Source: Afipia sp.
GTDB taxonomy: Bacteria > Pseudomonadota > Alphaproteobacteria > Rhizobiales > Xanthobacteraceae
Assembly (NCBI GenBank): GCA_030652315.1
Contig: JAUSAX010000089.1
Coordinates: 39,980 to 103,979 of the forward strand
Direction: 5' to 3'
DNA: 64,000 bases
In this document: piece after piece, positions 33,949 to 42,642 of the stretch
Layout of the letters: each line of letters begins with the position of its first letter
Numbering within the stretch: position 1 is the first letter of the stretch
Position numbers and translations under genes: made by a program
The notes under the pieces: model-generated
Told to the model about the DNA's origin: nothing
The model's database searches: none
What the model saw: the letters and a program-made list of their open reading frames with translations, nothing else

Positions 33949-35126
33949 TACTTCGCGATCTTGATCCAGTCGGAGACCGGCTTCATGGTCTTGTTCGCGC
34001 CGTCGTATTGATAGACGCGACCAACAGGAACGGTGTTGCCAGGAATCGAGATCGGTACGCCGATGATACCGCCGGTGTCGAAGTCCTTGATCGAGTTCAG
34101 CGAGGCCTTCATGTTGGCCGCGGTGAGATCCTTCTTGGCGTCAAGCGTGCGCTTGGCTGCTTCGGTCATCAGCATCGCGGTCAGGAAGCCCTGCATGTAG
34201 CCAGTCGACTGATACTCCGGGCGGATCTGCCGGATCTTCTCCAGCATCGGCGACTTGCCTTCCGTGTCGAAATAATAGCGATACGGCATCACGCCCATGA
34301 AACCATCCGCGACATCGGCGGACTTTGCCCAGATCGCATTGTCCATCGACCAGAACGTGCCCATGAACTTGGTTTTGAGGCCAAGCTGTTTGGCCTGGCT
34401 CATGAATTCCGGCAGCGGCGCCAGAATGTAGCCGTGGAAAATGGTGTAATCCGGATCGGCGCGGCGCAGCTTGAGCACCTCGGTCGAGACGTCGACACTG
34501 GTTGGCGGCGTCGCGATCTTCTCCACGACCTTCAGGCCGAGTTCAGCCGCCCGTTTCTCGGTCGGCGCGATCGGATCGCGTCCGAATTCGGTATCCGAAT
34601 TGACTAGAGCGATTTTCGCGCCCGGCTTCGTCTTGGCTATGTACTCGAGCAGAATGCCGATCATCTCCGAATAGTCCGGACCGGCGATAAACTGATTGGG
34701 GAAATTCTTCGGATCGTTCAGTTCGGTCGCAAAGGATGCGCCAGCGAGCATAATGTCGCCGCGACGGTTAAGCTCCGCATTGATGGTTTTCGAGAAGGCG
34801 GTGGAGTCGCCGTAGTAGAGGTTCACCTTCTCCTGGCTGGTGATGCGGTTGAACACCGCCACCGAGTTATCGACCTTGTAGCCGGTATCTTCGGCGACAT
34901 ACTTGATCTTGCGGCCATTGATGCCGCCGGCATCGTTCACAATTTTCACGTAGTCCTGGAACGCGTTGTTCAGTGCGATGCCTGCGAAGGCGAACACGCC
35001 CGTCATCGGCATCGATGCACCGATTACAATGTCGTCGGCAGCACGTGCTGGAGCGTTAAGGCCTAATGCGAGACAGCCGACAGCTGCGTAGGACAGCACC
35101 TTTCGGCGCGTTGGAAAGAATCTCAT
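33948..35126 (-). CDS. Branched-chain-type ABC substrate-binding protein, operon 1
   Basis: A 392-residue periplasmic binding protein with signal sequence (RRKVLSYAAVGCLALGLNAPARAAD) and the Peripla_BP_6 pattern: IVIGASMPMTGVFAFAGIALNNAFQDYVKIVNDAGGINGRKIKYVAEDTGY. Start 35126 (MRFFPTRRKV) is chosen because it begins the signal peptide and has an upstream GGGAG ribosome-binding site. The presence of the ligase gene suggests a carboxylic acid ligand rather than leucine. Confidence 0.9.
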   Translation of the reverse strand: MRFFPTRRKVLSYAAVGCLALGLNAPARAADDIVIGASMPMTGVFAFAGIALNNAFQDYVKIVNDAGGINGRKIKYVAEDTGYKVDNSVAVFNRITSQEKVNLYYGDSTAFSKTINAELNRRGDIMLAGASFATELNDPKNFPNQFIAGPDYSEMIGILLEYIAKTKPGAKIALVNSDTEFGRDPIAPTEKRAAELGLKVVEKIATPPTSVDVSTEVLKLRRADPDYTIFHGYILAPLPEFMSQAKQLGLKTKFMGTFWSMDNAIWAKSADVADGFMGVMPYRYYFDTEGKSPMLEKIRQIRPEYQSTGYMQGFLTAMLMTEAAKRTLDAKKDLTAANMKASLNSIKDFDTGGIIGVPISIPGNTVPVGRVYQYDGANKTMKPVSDWIKIAK

Positions 35127-35145
35127 GGTTGTTTCTCCCTGTGTG

Positions 35146-36186
35146 TCATTTCTTGAACGGCCATAGATGAAAGAAGCGCCGCACGCGGCGCCAGATTTCG
35201 GCAAGGCCCTGCGGCTCGAACAGCAGAAACCCGATGATCAGCAAGCCGAAAACGATTGTCCGGATCGGCGACAGTAGCGCTGTCGCGTTCGGAATGAAGG
35301 TCAAATAGGATACAGCGATCTTCAAAAATTCCGGCACCATGGTCATGAAGATCGCGCCGAGAATGGCGCCAAGGATGGTGCCCATGCCACCGACGATGAC
35401 GGCCGCGAGAAAGAATACCGAATAGATCAGCGGGAAGCTTTCCGGCGTGACCACGCGGAAGAAATAAGCCCACATGCCGCCCGCAACGCCGGCGTAGAAT
35501 GACGAGAGTGCAAACGAGAGCAGTTTGTATTTCAGCAGCGGAATGCCGAGCACCTCCGCCGAGATGTCACGATCGCGAATAGCGATGAAGGCCCGGCCGA
35601 TGCGGGTCCGGAACAGATTGGCCGCCGCGAATACGGCCAGCGCCGTCAACGGCATGAACAGCCAATACAATTGGAATGGACGCGCGAGATCGTAACCGAA
35701 CAGCCTCGCGGGCGGCATGCTCAGTCCCTGCGTCCCGCCGAGGAAACCCGGTCCGTTGGCGAACAGGAAGTGCAGAATGAAGGATGCCGCGATGGTCGCA
35801 ATCGCAAGATAGAGCCCCTTCACGCGCAGGCTCGGCACGCCGACAACAAGGCCAACCGCGGCCGACACAAAACCTGCAATGAAGAGATTGATAATGAACG
35901 GCGTACCGACGCGAATTTCAAGAATAGCGACGGTGTATGCGCCGACCGACATGAAGGCCGCCTGCCCGAGGCTGACAAGGCCGGTATAACCAGTGAGGAT
36001 GTTGAGGCCGGTGGTGCTGACGATGTGGATCAGGACGAGACAGGCGAGATAGATCCAGTACTGGTCCGCGAAGAACGGAAACAGCACCAGCACCGCGAAC
36101 AGCGCAACCAGCATCACGCGCTGCACGTTGGTATCGAGCAGCGCTTCTGCCTGCGCGTAGGTTTGGTGGGCCGCGCCGATACGCAT
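35146..36186 (-). CDS. Branched-chain-type ABC permease (LivM-like), operon 1
   Basis: A 346-residue membrane protein with about eight to nine hydrophobic segments. LivM pattern: TGLNILTGYTGLVSLGQAAFMSVGAYTVA, GLYLAIATIAASFILHF and FIAIRDRDISAEVLGIPLLKYKLLSFALSSFYAGVAGGMWA. A C-terminal hydrophilic tail (EPQGLAEIWRRVRRFF) lies in the cytoplasm. It touches the livH stop by one base (TGATG type) and is followed 19 bp later by the binding-protein gene. Confidence 0.92.
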   Translation of the reverse strand: MRIGAAHQTYAQAEALLDTNVQRVMLVALFAVLVLFPFFADQYWIYLACLVLIHIVSTTGLNILTGYTGLVSLGQAAFMSVGAYTVAILEIRVGTPFIINLFIAGFVSAAVGLVVGVPSLRVKGLYLAIATIAASFILHFLFANGPGFLGGTQGLSMPPARLFGYDLARPFQLYWLFMPLTALAVFAAANLFRTRIGRAFIAIRDRDISAEVLGIPLLKYKLLSFALSSFYAGVAGGMWAYFFRVVTPESFPLIYSVFFLAAVIVGGMGTILGAILGAIFMTMVPEFLKIAVSYLTFIPNATALLSPIRTIVFGLLIIGFLLFEPQGLAEIWRRVRRFFHLWPFKK

Positions 36187-37064
36187 CAGAGTCGCTCGAT
36201 TTCAACTGTGCCGAACAATCCGTAAGGGCGGATCATCAGAGCAACCACAAGGATACTAAAGGTGACGAGCAGCTTGAATTCGCCGCCCATATAGGTGCCG
36301 ACCAGCGCCTCGACGACACCGATGGCGAGGCCCGCCACCAGCGCGCCAGCAATCGAGTCGAGCCCGCCGACGATGACGGCGACCAGTACAGAGAGACCGA
36401 ACACGCCCATGGTGGGTGAGATACCGCCGATCGAGCCGATCAAAATGCCCGATCCCGCAGCCGCCATACCCGCGACAATCCATGAGACCGAGAATACCGC
36501 AGGAACATTGATCCCGCAGGAAAATGCAGCGCCCTGATCGGTCGCGGTGGCGCGAAGCGCGACACCGCCCCGCCATGTCCGGAAGACAACAAGAAACGCT
36601 GTAATCAACACCGTCGCCACCACGAAACCCACTGCGATCTTCGGCGAGACGTAGGCGCTGCCAATAAATATCGGCTTCGACGGCAGGAAGTTCGGCAAGG
36701 TGGCGGGATCACTTCCCCATACGAACTCGACAAATCCGATCAGCACCGAACTGAGACCGACAGTCACCATGAACACCGAGATCGGGCTTTCACCGAGCAT
36801 CGGTCGGATCAGAATACGTTCGATAACGCCGCCGAGAATGCCGCCGCCGATCACCGTGAGAATAATCGCAAGCCAGATTGGAAGCGCAAAGGCCGCGGTC
36901 ATTCCGAAGAAGAAATACGCGCACAACATCAGCATTTCGCCGACAGCGAGATTCAGAACCTTGGTCGCCTTGTAGATCAGCACGAAAGCAATGCCGGTCA
37001 GCGCCAGCAGCGCGCCCGATCCAAACCCCGACAACACGACCTCGAACAGGAACAGCCAATCCAT
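36186..37064 (-). CDS. Branched-chain-type ABC permease (LivH-like), operon 1
   Basis: A 292-residue membrane protein: GFGSGALLALTGIAFVLIYKATKVLNLAVGEMLMLCAYFFF, RAMGLIVRATATDQGAAF-type region (here GGVALRATATDQGAAFSCGINV) and SIGGISPTMGVFGLSVLVAVIVGGLDSIAGALVAG. Start 37064 (MDWLFLFEVVLSGFG) overlaps the livG stop by 1 bp; a longer reading would extend back into livG and is rejected. Forms the channel with LivM. Confidence 0.92.
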   Translation of the reverse strand: MDWLFLFEVVLSGFGSGALLALTGIAFVLIYKATKVLNLAVGEMLMLCAYFFFGMTAAFALPIWLAIILTVIGGGILGGVIERILIRPMLGESPISVFMVTVGLSSVLIGFVEFVWGSDPATLPNFLPSKPIFIGSAYVSPKIAVGFVVATVLITAFLVVFRTWRGGVALRATATDQGAAFSCGINVPAVFSVSWIVAGMAAAGSGILIGSIGGISPTMGVFGLSVLVAVIVGGLDSIAGALVAGLAIGVVEALVGTYMGGEFKLLVTFSILVVALMIRPYGLFGTVEIERL

Positions 37065-37903
37065 CACGCTGCCCTCTCGCCCGCGATCCGCCGCGACAGA
37101 TCTCCGACATCGCCTGATCCAAGATAGGCGGCGATCACATCCGGGTTGTTCTGAATCTCTGCTGGTTTTCCGGCTGCGATCACCTGTCCGAAATTCAGCA
37201 CGACAACATGGTCCGAGATGTCCATGACCAGACCCATGTCGTGCTCGACCATCAGGATGGTCACACCCCACTCCTCCTTCACATCAAGGATGAAGCGCGC
37301 CATGTCCTCGGTCTCTTCGCGGTTCATGCCCGCCACCGGCTCGTCGAGCATCAGCACACGCGGCTGCATCGCAAGTGCGCGCGCGAGTTCAACGCGTTTG
37401 CGCAAGCCGTAGGACAGTGACGCCACCGGCTGGTCGCGGATGTGCTCCATCTCCAGACAATCAAGCACCCGCCGCTAGATCTCGGATCGTAGTTCAAGCT
37501 CCTCGCGCCTGGCGCGGCCGAAGTACCACAGCGCATCAAACACATTCGTCCGCATGTGTGCGTGACGGCCGAGCTTGATGTTGTCGAGCACCGTCATGCC
37601 GCGAAACAGCGCGATGTTCTGAAACGTGCGGGCCAGACCGATTTTGGCCCGTGCCGGCGGATGAAATTTGCTGATGTCGCTGCCGTCGAATTCAATCGCG
37701 CCTGCCGATGGACGGTAAAAGCCCGAGATGCAGTTGAACAGAGACGTCTTGCCCGCGCCGTTCGGGCCGATCACCGCCGTGATCGATCCCGGAGCGACGG
37801 AGAACGAAACGTCGGACAGCGCCTTCAGTCCGCCGAACGCAAGCGACAGATGGCTGACAGTCAATCCGGCAGACGGTGATGACGCCTGGTCGCTCATCGC
37901 CAT
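37064..37903 (-). pseudogene. Branched-chain-type ABC ATPase (LivG-like), split by an in-frame amber codon
   Basis: The full reading frame would encode a LivG-type ATPase of about 279 residues. Residues 1-142 hold Walker A (GPNGAGKTSLFNCISG) and the Q-loop region (GLARTFQNIALF). A TAG at 37477-37475 follows ...EELELRSEI, and the same frame continues with RRVLDCLEMEHIRDQPVASLSYGLRKRVELARAL, VLMLDEPVAGMN and MVEHDMGLVMDISDHV. No base is lost or gained; one CAG, GAG, AAG or TGG to TAG change is enough. The rest is well conserved, so the lesion is recent, suppressed, or a sequence error. Confidence 0.85.
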
Positions 37904-38036
37904 TCGCCGAACTGCGCCAAGGACGCGCCCGGCCTGCCAGTCTTCAAATGGCGTGGATCAATCGAACTCAACTGACGCTCCCCTTTTTGACTTGCCCGGC
38001 GGTTAGTCCGCTCTTTTGGCTGTTCTAGCTTTGATA

Positions 38037-38810
38037 CTACCGCTTACGACCCACCAAGGCGTGTTCCATGTACATCCGCTCGACTGGCCGATCGAGCGAA
38101 TTGCCCGCGCGTTCAAAACCTCTGCGCCAGTCTTCAACATGCCGGCGCATCCATACTTTCCCCGCTTCTTTGTCGCGTCGACGAATCGCGTTGAGCAGGT
38201 GGTGGTGTGCAACGATGAGGCGCGGTATGCCTTCAGCCACGTTGCGGACCACCATCTCCGTGGTCGGGAAAAACAGCAGACCTGCCGGTTCTCGCGCGAG
38301 TTGCAACACGCGGTTGTGGGAGGCCTTTGCAATCAGGATGTGAAACTCCGCATCCAGTTCCGCGAATGCGGCATGATTTGCGATGGCCTGCTCGGTCTTC
38401 TCGATGTTCGCCGCGATCTCGGCGATGTCGTCATCAGTCGCGTGATCGACGGCATATTCGATCGCGGCAATCTCGAGAATTATCGCGGTTTCATACAATT
38501 CGCGGAATGTCACTTCGTGCAGCACAAGCGCCCGGCTCAACCGGCTTGCAAGCTTGTTGTAGCGCGGCAGGCACGCATACAGGCGACGGCTGGAATCGCG
38601 ACGGATCAATCCGCTTTCTTCGAGCACCCGAATGCCCTCACGAACCGTGGAACGATTCACACCGAACTGCTGGACGAGTTCAGACTCTGTCCCGATCGGA
38701 TCGTCAGGCTTGATCCGGCCATTGACGATTTCACGCTCGATCGCGTCAGCCACCTTTTGATAGGCCGGCGCAACTTCAATACGCGCGAAATTCGGAACCA
38801 CGGACGACAT
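38037..38810 (-). CDS. FadR/GntR-family regulator (FCD domain) of ABC operon 1
   Basis: A 257-residue regulator. Residues 15-75 are a GntR winged helix (YQKVADAIEREIVNGRIKPDDPIGTESELVQQFGVNRSTVREGIRVLEESGLIRRDSSRRLYA). Residues 90-235 form an all-helical FCD domain with the metal ligands expected in EFHILIAKASHN and AHHHLLNAIRRRDKEAGKVWMRRHVEDW. It lies 133 bp upstream of the livG-type gene in the same orientation. Inference: controls uptake and activation of the organic acid. Two TTGTCnGACAA palindromes lie upstream. Confidence 0.9.
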   Translation of the reverse strand: MSSVVPNFARIEVAPAYQKVADAIEREIVNGRIKPDDPIGTESELVQQFGVNRSTVREGIRVLEESGLIRRDSSRRLYACLPRYNKLASRLSRALVLHEVTFRELYETAIILEIAAIEYAVDHATDDDIAEIAANIEKTEQAIANHAAFAELDAEFHILIAKASHNRVLQLAREPAGLLFFPTTEMVVRNVAEGIPRLIVAHHHLLNAIRRRDKEAGKVWMRRHVEDWRRGFERAGNSLDRPVERMYMEHALVGRKR

Positions 38811-38825
38811 AGCGTCTCACCGTTG

Positions 38826-38838
38826 TTTGTCGGACAAA
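38826..38838. promoter_or_regulatory. Operator-like palindrome proximal to the FadR-type gene
   Basis: TTTGTC-G-GACAAA is a perfect 13-bp palindrome 15 bp upstream of the regulator ATG. A second near-identical site lies at 38936-38946. The shape fits operators of FCD-type GntR regulators. Inference: autoregulation. Confidence 0.6.
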
Positions 38839-38935
38839 GGCTATGGACGAAATCTCCGTTGGTCAACGGCCTATAAATAGCATTTCTACAGCGAATTTCT
38901 GGGTGCGTCGCACAAGATTGGCGTCCAATGTAATT

Positions 38936-38946
38936 TTGTCCGACAA
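38936..38946. promoter_or_regulatory. Operator-like palindrome distal to the FadR-type gene
   Basis: TTGTC-C-GACAA is a perfect palindrome with the same half-site as 38826-38838, 109 bp away centre to centre. Two sites at this distance would allow looping or cooperative binding; that is inference. Confidence 0.55.
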
Positions 38947-39121
38947 GGTCGTTACATGAAGGACGCCTACGACCAGCGATAAGGCGGATCAATCGATGCC
39001 GAAGACATCAGCCGACACGCCTGTTCGTGGCGGACAGATCAGTGACCGGAGGTGCCGGGTTGTTTGCAGTTTTGCGTCGCCAGACGTCTTTGTGATTGTG
39101 CAATCTGGGCGTTCCGGAAAC

Positions 39122-39155
39122 TGGCTGGCGATGCAGTGCTGATCGCGCCGGTCTC
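39122..39155 (+). repeat. Dispersed intergenic repeat, copy 1
   Basis: A 34-bp segment starting TGGCTGGCGATGCAGTGCTG matches 47144-47177 at 32 of 34 positions in the same orientation. It is not coding. Similar GGCTGGCGACGCAGTGCTGA-type sequences are, to my knowledge, common intergenic repeats in Bradyrhizobium-like genomes. Confidence 0.75.
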
Positions 39156-39393
39156 CAACAGAATTCGCTGCTGAAAGCGATCACGGATGTTCGAGACGAG
39201 GAAAACCGTGCCCCACAATTCCGCAGTGAGGTTTGCAAAAACGGAACCGTGCCGCAGCCGCGCCGCTCATTGAAGCGAATCCCTGAAATGACTCTTGTCC
39301 TCAGAGCCCAGCAATCTTCACCTAGTCTAGCTTCCATAACGCATCATTTTTGAGCGTCAGTTGATAACGACGGACGCCCGATGCCTCACACCA

Positions 39394-39716
39394 TTACACC
39401 GCAGCGCTGCTATGAGGAACGAGAGCGATAACTTCGACTTCCAGCCGCGTTCCACGACCGAGCAACGATCCAGCCCGACGGCGGTGCTCGCCGGCAGCTC
39501 CTTACAATCCATAAGTGTTTCACACGCGAACGCGAAACCATCATAGTCGGCAAGGTCCACCAGGTATGATCTCGTCTTCACAGTATCGGTTATTGCGGCG
39601 TTGTGATCCTTGAGCACAGCGGCAACGCGCGCGAAAATTCGGCGGGTCCTCAATGTTGTTGCGCGCATCGTGGCAATTTGGCGCGCCATTCGGAATAGAA
39701 CTGCGAACTCAAACAC
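39394..39716 (-). pseudogene. Frameshifted remnant of a Rid/YjgF-family deaminase gene
   Basis: One frame reads TRRIFARVAAVLKDHNAAITDTVKTRSYLVDLADYDGFAFACETLMDCKELPASTAVGLDR, the middle of a RidA-type protein. Around 39463-39466 the frame breaks. One base off, it continues LLGRGTRLEVEVIALVPHSSAAV and stops at 39394, the proper family C-terminus. Loss of a single T after the GLDR codons explains the shift. The first 40-odd residues of the family (the SGQ region) are also missing or scrambled. Rid proteins clear reactive enamines. Clearly non-functional as it stands. Confidence 0.8.
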
Positions 39717-39926
39717 GATTCAAATTGCGGTATAGTACTCCGCGTACCGTGGCACAAAGCCGCCGGCTTCTCCGCGACGTTCGAAATGCGTCTACGGGCC
39801 AACTTTCGACACCTGAGCCGACATTTCGGGGAAGCGCCAAAAGAAGGCATTAAAGCGCACGCCGTGGTCCACCCCCAAGCTGGAGACCTTGAATAACGCC
39901 TCAAGCAGATTTGACGGGTACTGAGC

Positions 39927-40622
39927 TTAGACTTCGAGCCATTCTTTCTTAATGGCCGTCGCGGCCTGCAAGGTTGCGGGCGTCCCCTCGAACACAATTC
40001 GACCGTGACCCATGACATACAACCGGTGCGAGATCTCCAGCGCGATGGACAGCTTTTGTTCAACAAGCAGGATCGAGACGCCTCGTTCAGCTATGCTGCG
40101 CAGCAGTTGGCCGACCAGTTCCACCATGCGAGGCGCGAGCCCTTCGGTGGGCTCATCGATCATGATGAGATCAGGATTTCCCATCAGCGTACGACAAATC
40201 GTCAGCATCTGCTGCTCGCCGCCTGACAGCACCGCACCGGCAACGTCGGCGCGTTCCTCCAGGCGAGGAAACAGCTTAAACATCTCCCGAAGCGACCAGC
40301 GGCCAGCCGGCCCACGACTCTTCTCGCCCAATAGAAGATTTTCGGTGACCGTCAACCCCGGAAAAATTTCGCGATTCTCCGGGACGTAGCCCAACCCCCG
40401 CCGCGCGATGACATGCGGCTTGTAGCCAATGATATTCTCACCTTTGAAGCGGATCATGCCGGTACAGGCGACGTCGCCCATGGCCGCCTTGATGGTTGTC
40501 GATCGACCAGCGCCGTTACGGCCGAGGAGAGCAACGATTTCACCACTTCCGACTTGAAGATCGACGCCCTGCAGAACGTGGCTCTTGCCGTAATACGCAT
40601 GGAGATTTTCGATCTCGAGCAT
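39927..40622 (-). CDS. Branched-chain-type ABC ATPase (LivF-like), operon 2
   Basis: A 231-residue ABC ATPase: Walker A GRNGAGRSTTIKA (arginine replaces the usual lysine position GAGKST), signature VLSGGEQQMLTICRTL, Walker B LIMIDEPTEGLAP and LLVEQKLSIAL. The Walker A lysine change (GAGRST) recurs in some LivF proteins of this class and need not inactivate transport. The start ATG overlaps the stop of the LivG-like gene by 1 bp. Last gene of the operon. Confidence 0.9.
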   Translation of the reverse strand: MLEIENLHAYYGKSHVLQGVDLQVGSGEIVALLGRNGAGRSTTIKAAMGDVACTGMIRFKGENIIGYKPHVIARRGLGYVPENREIFPGLTVTENLLLGEKSRGPAGRWSLREMFKLFPRLEERADVAGAVLSGGEQQMLTICRTLMGNPDLIMIDEPTEGLAPRMVELVGQLLRSIAERGVSILLVEQKLSIALEISHRLYVMGHGRIVFEGTPATLQAATAIKKEWLEV

Positions 40623-41380
40623 CACGCGGCACTCACGGCAGTGCCAAGATACGCATCCTGGACCGCTTTGCTTGCCCTAACCTCCGCTGCCGTGCCGGTA
40701 GCGATGATCTCGCCGTAGACAAGAACCGATATGCGGTCAGCAAGATCGAACACCACACTCATATCGTGCTCCACCATGATGAGCGTTTTGCCTCCCGTCA
40801 CTTTCCGGATCAACTCGATCGCCTGACTGGTTTCTCCATGGCTCATCCCGGCGGTCGGCTCATCGAGCATAATGACGTCGGCGCCACCGGCAATGGTAAT
40901 GCCGATTTCGAGAGCTCTCTGCTCGGCGTAACTCAGAACGCCGGCAGCATCGCCACGGCGTCGGTCAAGGCCGATCTGCACCAACACCTCATCGACCTTC
41001 GCCGTCACATCGACGAGCTGGTCGACCCAATGCCACAGCGAGTAACGATAGCCGCTCGACCACAACACCGCGCTGCGAACATTCTCGAACACCGACAGCC
41101 GCGGGAAGATATTGGATATCTGAAAACTGCGCGACAGGCCCTGCCGATTGATCGCGAACGGCGGCAGGCCGGTAATGTCGCGACCATGCAGCGCCACCGA
41201 GCCACTGCTCGGAGGAAAGCGACCGCTGATCAAATGGAACAGCGTCGACTTGCCGGCGCCGTTCGGACCGATGATAGCGTGTCGCTCGCCGTTACGAACT
41301 GTGAGCGATACGCCCCGGATGATCGAGGATTTGCCAAAATCCTTGCGGAGATCCTTCAGGACGAGAACATCTTCGCTCAT
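40622..41380 (-). CDS. Branched-chain-type ABC ATPase (LivG-like), operon 2
   Basis: A 252-residue ABC ATPase: Walker A GPNGAGKSTLFHLISG, signature LSYAEQRALEIGITIAG, Walker B VIMLDEPTAGMSHGE and MVEHDMSVVFDLADRISVLVYG. The AGMS after Walker B and the SYAEQR signature are LivG-like and intact, in contrast to the LivG of operon 1. It overlaps LivM upstream by 4 bp and LivF downstream by 1 bp. Confidence 0.92.
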   Translation of the reverse strand: MSEDVLVLKDLRKDFGKSSIIRGVSLTVRNGERHAIIGPNGAGKSTLFHLISGRFPPSSGSVALHGRDITGLPPFAINRQGLSRSFQISNIFPRLSVFENVRSAVLWSSGYRYSLWHWVDQLVDVTAKVDEVLVQIGLDRRRGDAAGVLSYAEQRALEIGITIAGGADVIMLDEPTAGMSHGETSQAIELIRKVTGGKTLIMVEHDMSVVFDLADRISVLVYGEIIATGTAAEVRASKAVQDAYLGTAVSAA

Positions 41381-42642
41381 GGCTTGATCCCATCCAATCG
41401 AGCATTGATGTCATCCCACGAGCGCTTGACGAGCGGCCATGTCCGTCGGAAGAGCAGAAAACCGACGATTGTGATCGCTATCGCAGCACCCCATACCATC
41501 GGCTGTGTCGTATCGACCGACAGCCCGAACAGCTTAAGTATCGGCCCTTCCTGGGCGTTGAGCGTCACGTGATAGTTGATCTCCAAGAGCGAGATCCCGC
41601 CTATGGCAAGCAGAGCGCACGCCGCGCCGCTCACTATGTAGGATGGAATTAACCGATGCAGCACACCTCCCCGCAGGGCGGGAATATGCATCTCTATCAG
41701 ACCGGCGATACCGGTTGGCGCAAACAGCACGGTGATAATGAACAGGACGCCAAGGTAGAGAAGCCAGGCTGGCGTAATATCACTTAACGATAGCTGAATC
41801 AGGCTGATGACGATCGCGCCGATCACCGGCCCATAGAAGTAGGCCACGCCACCAATATAGGTCATGATCAGCACCGAACCCGAGGCCGCGGTCGCGAGAT
41901 TCGCCGCTGTCATGATCTCATAGTTGATCGCCGCAAGGCCTCCAGCGATCCCGGCGAAGAACGCCGAGACGATGAATGCCAGCAACCTGATTGTACGCTT
42001 GTTGTAACCGACAAACTCGGCACGTTCGGGATTGTCACGGATAGCCAGCGCCATGCGGCCAAGGGGCGTGCGGGTGAACGCATACATGCCGAATGCCGCC
42101 ACAAAACCCCACGCCACAATCAGGTAATAGACTTGCTGCTGACTGATGAGATCGATACCAAAAATCACGGGACCAACGGTACGATCCGTCGTTACGCCCG
42201 ATTCGCCGCCGAAGAAACTTTCCAGGACCAACGACGAGGCCGCAACCAGTTCGGCGATCGCCAGCGAAATCATGGCGAAGGCAGTGCCGTGACTTTTTGT
42301 CGAAAGCACCCCGAACAGAAGGCCGAAAATGCCGCCGACGACGCCGGCATAGAGCGGAACAAGGAACACCGGAATCGGAAGTTGTTCGACCCCAATCAGG
42401 TTGATCAGATGAATGGCCGCAAATCCGCTGATGCCGAAATAGACCGCATGCCCGAAAGACAGGAGCCCGACCTGTCCCAGAAGCACGTTGTACGACAACG
42501 CGAAAATGATCGCGATTCCGATCAAACACATTTTTGTCAGTGCGGCCTTTGAAGGAAAAATCTCGGGCACCAGCAAGGCAAGGACGATAGCTACGGCCCA
42601 GACCGCAACATCGGAGCGTCGACGTATTGCACTTAAGATCAT
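41377..42642 (-). CDS. Branched-chain-type ABC permease (LivM-like), long form, operon 2
   Basis: A 421-residue membrane protein. Residues 1-320 form a normal LivM (YNVLLGQVGLLSFGHAVYFGISGFAAIHLI, RMALAIRDNPERAEFVGYNKRTIRLLAFIVSAFFAGIAGGLAAI). About 80 extra residues follow with at least two further hydrophobic segments (YIVSGAACALLAIGGISLLEI and MVWGAAIAITIVGFLLFRR). The extension is longer than in standard LivM and is shared with a subset of Bradyrhizobium-type systems as far as I recall. Start overlaps the LivH stop by 4 bp. Confidence 0.9.
   Translation of the reverse strand: MILSAIRRRSDVAVWAVAIVLALLVPEIFPSKAALTKMCLIGIAIIFALSYNVLLGQVGLLSFGHAVYFGISGFAAIHLINLIGVEQLPIPVFLVPLYAGVVGGIFGLLFGVLSTKSHGTAFAMISLAIAELVAASSLVLESFFGGESGVTTDRTVGPVIFGIDLISQQQVYYLIVAWGFVAAFGMYAFTRTPLGRMALAIRDNPERAEFVGYNKRTIRLLAFIVSAFFAGIAGGLAAINYEIMTAANLATAASGSVLIMTYIGGVAYFYGPVIGAIVISLIQLSLSDITPAWLLYLGVLFIITVLFAPTGIAGLIEMHIPALRGGVLHRLIPSYIVSGAACALLAIGGISLLEINYHVTLNAQEGPILKLFGLSVDTTQPMVWGAAIAITIVGFLLFRRTWPLVKRSWDDINARLDGIKP

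Larger units (their letters stand above)
38811..39926. other. 1.1-kb stretch without an intact gene
   Basis: Between the FadR-type gene and the second ABC operon no intact gene is evident. The stretch holds two operator-like palindromes (38826-38838, 38936-38946), one copy of a dispersed repeat (39122-39155) and a broken Rid-family gene (39394-39716). Reading frames on both strands elsewhere show no recognisable protein. The 39717-39926 part may hold further gene debris. Confidence 0.7.

Noticed and set aside
38016..38876. Long plus-strand reading frame over the FadR-type regulator
   Set aside because: It is a mirror of the minus-strand regulator gene, which has clear GntR and FCD motifs. 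The plus-strand product has no recognisable pattern.
40496..41572. Long plus-strand frame opposite the LivG gene of operon 2
   Set aside because: It lies antisense to a gene with complete ABC motifs; its protein is Arg/His-rich nonsense typical of GC-rich shadow frames.
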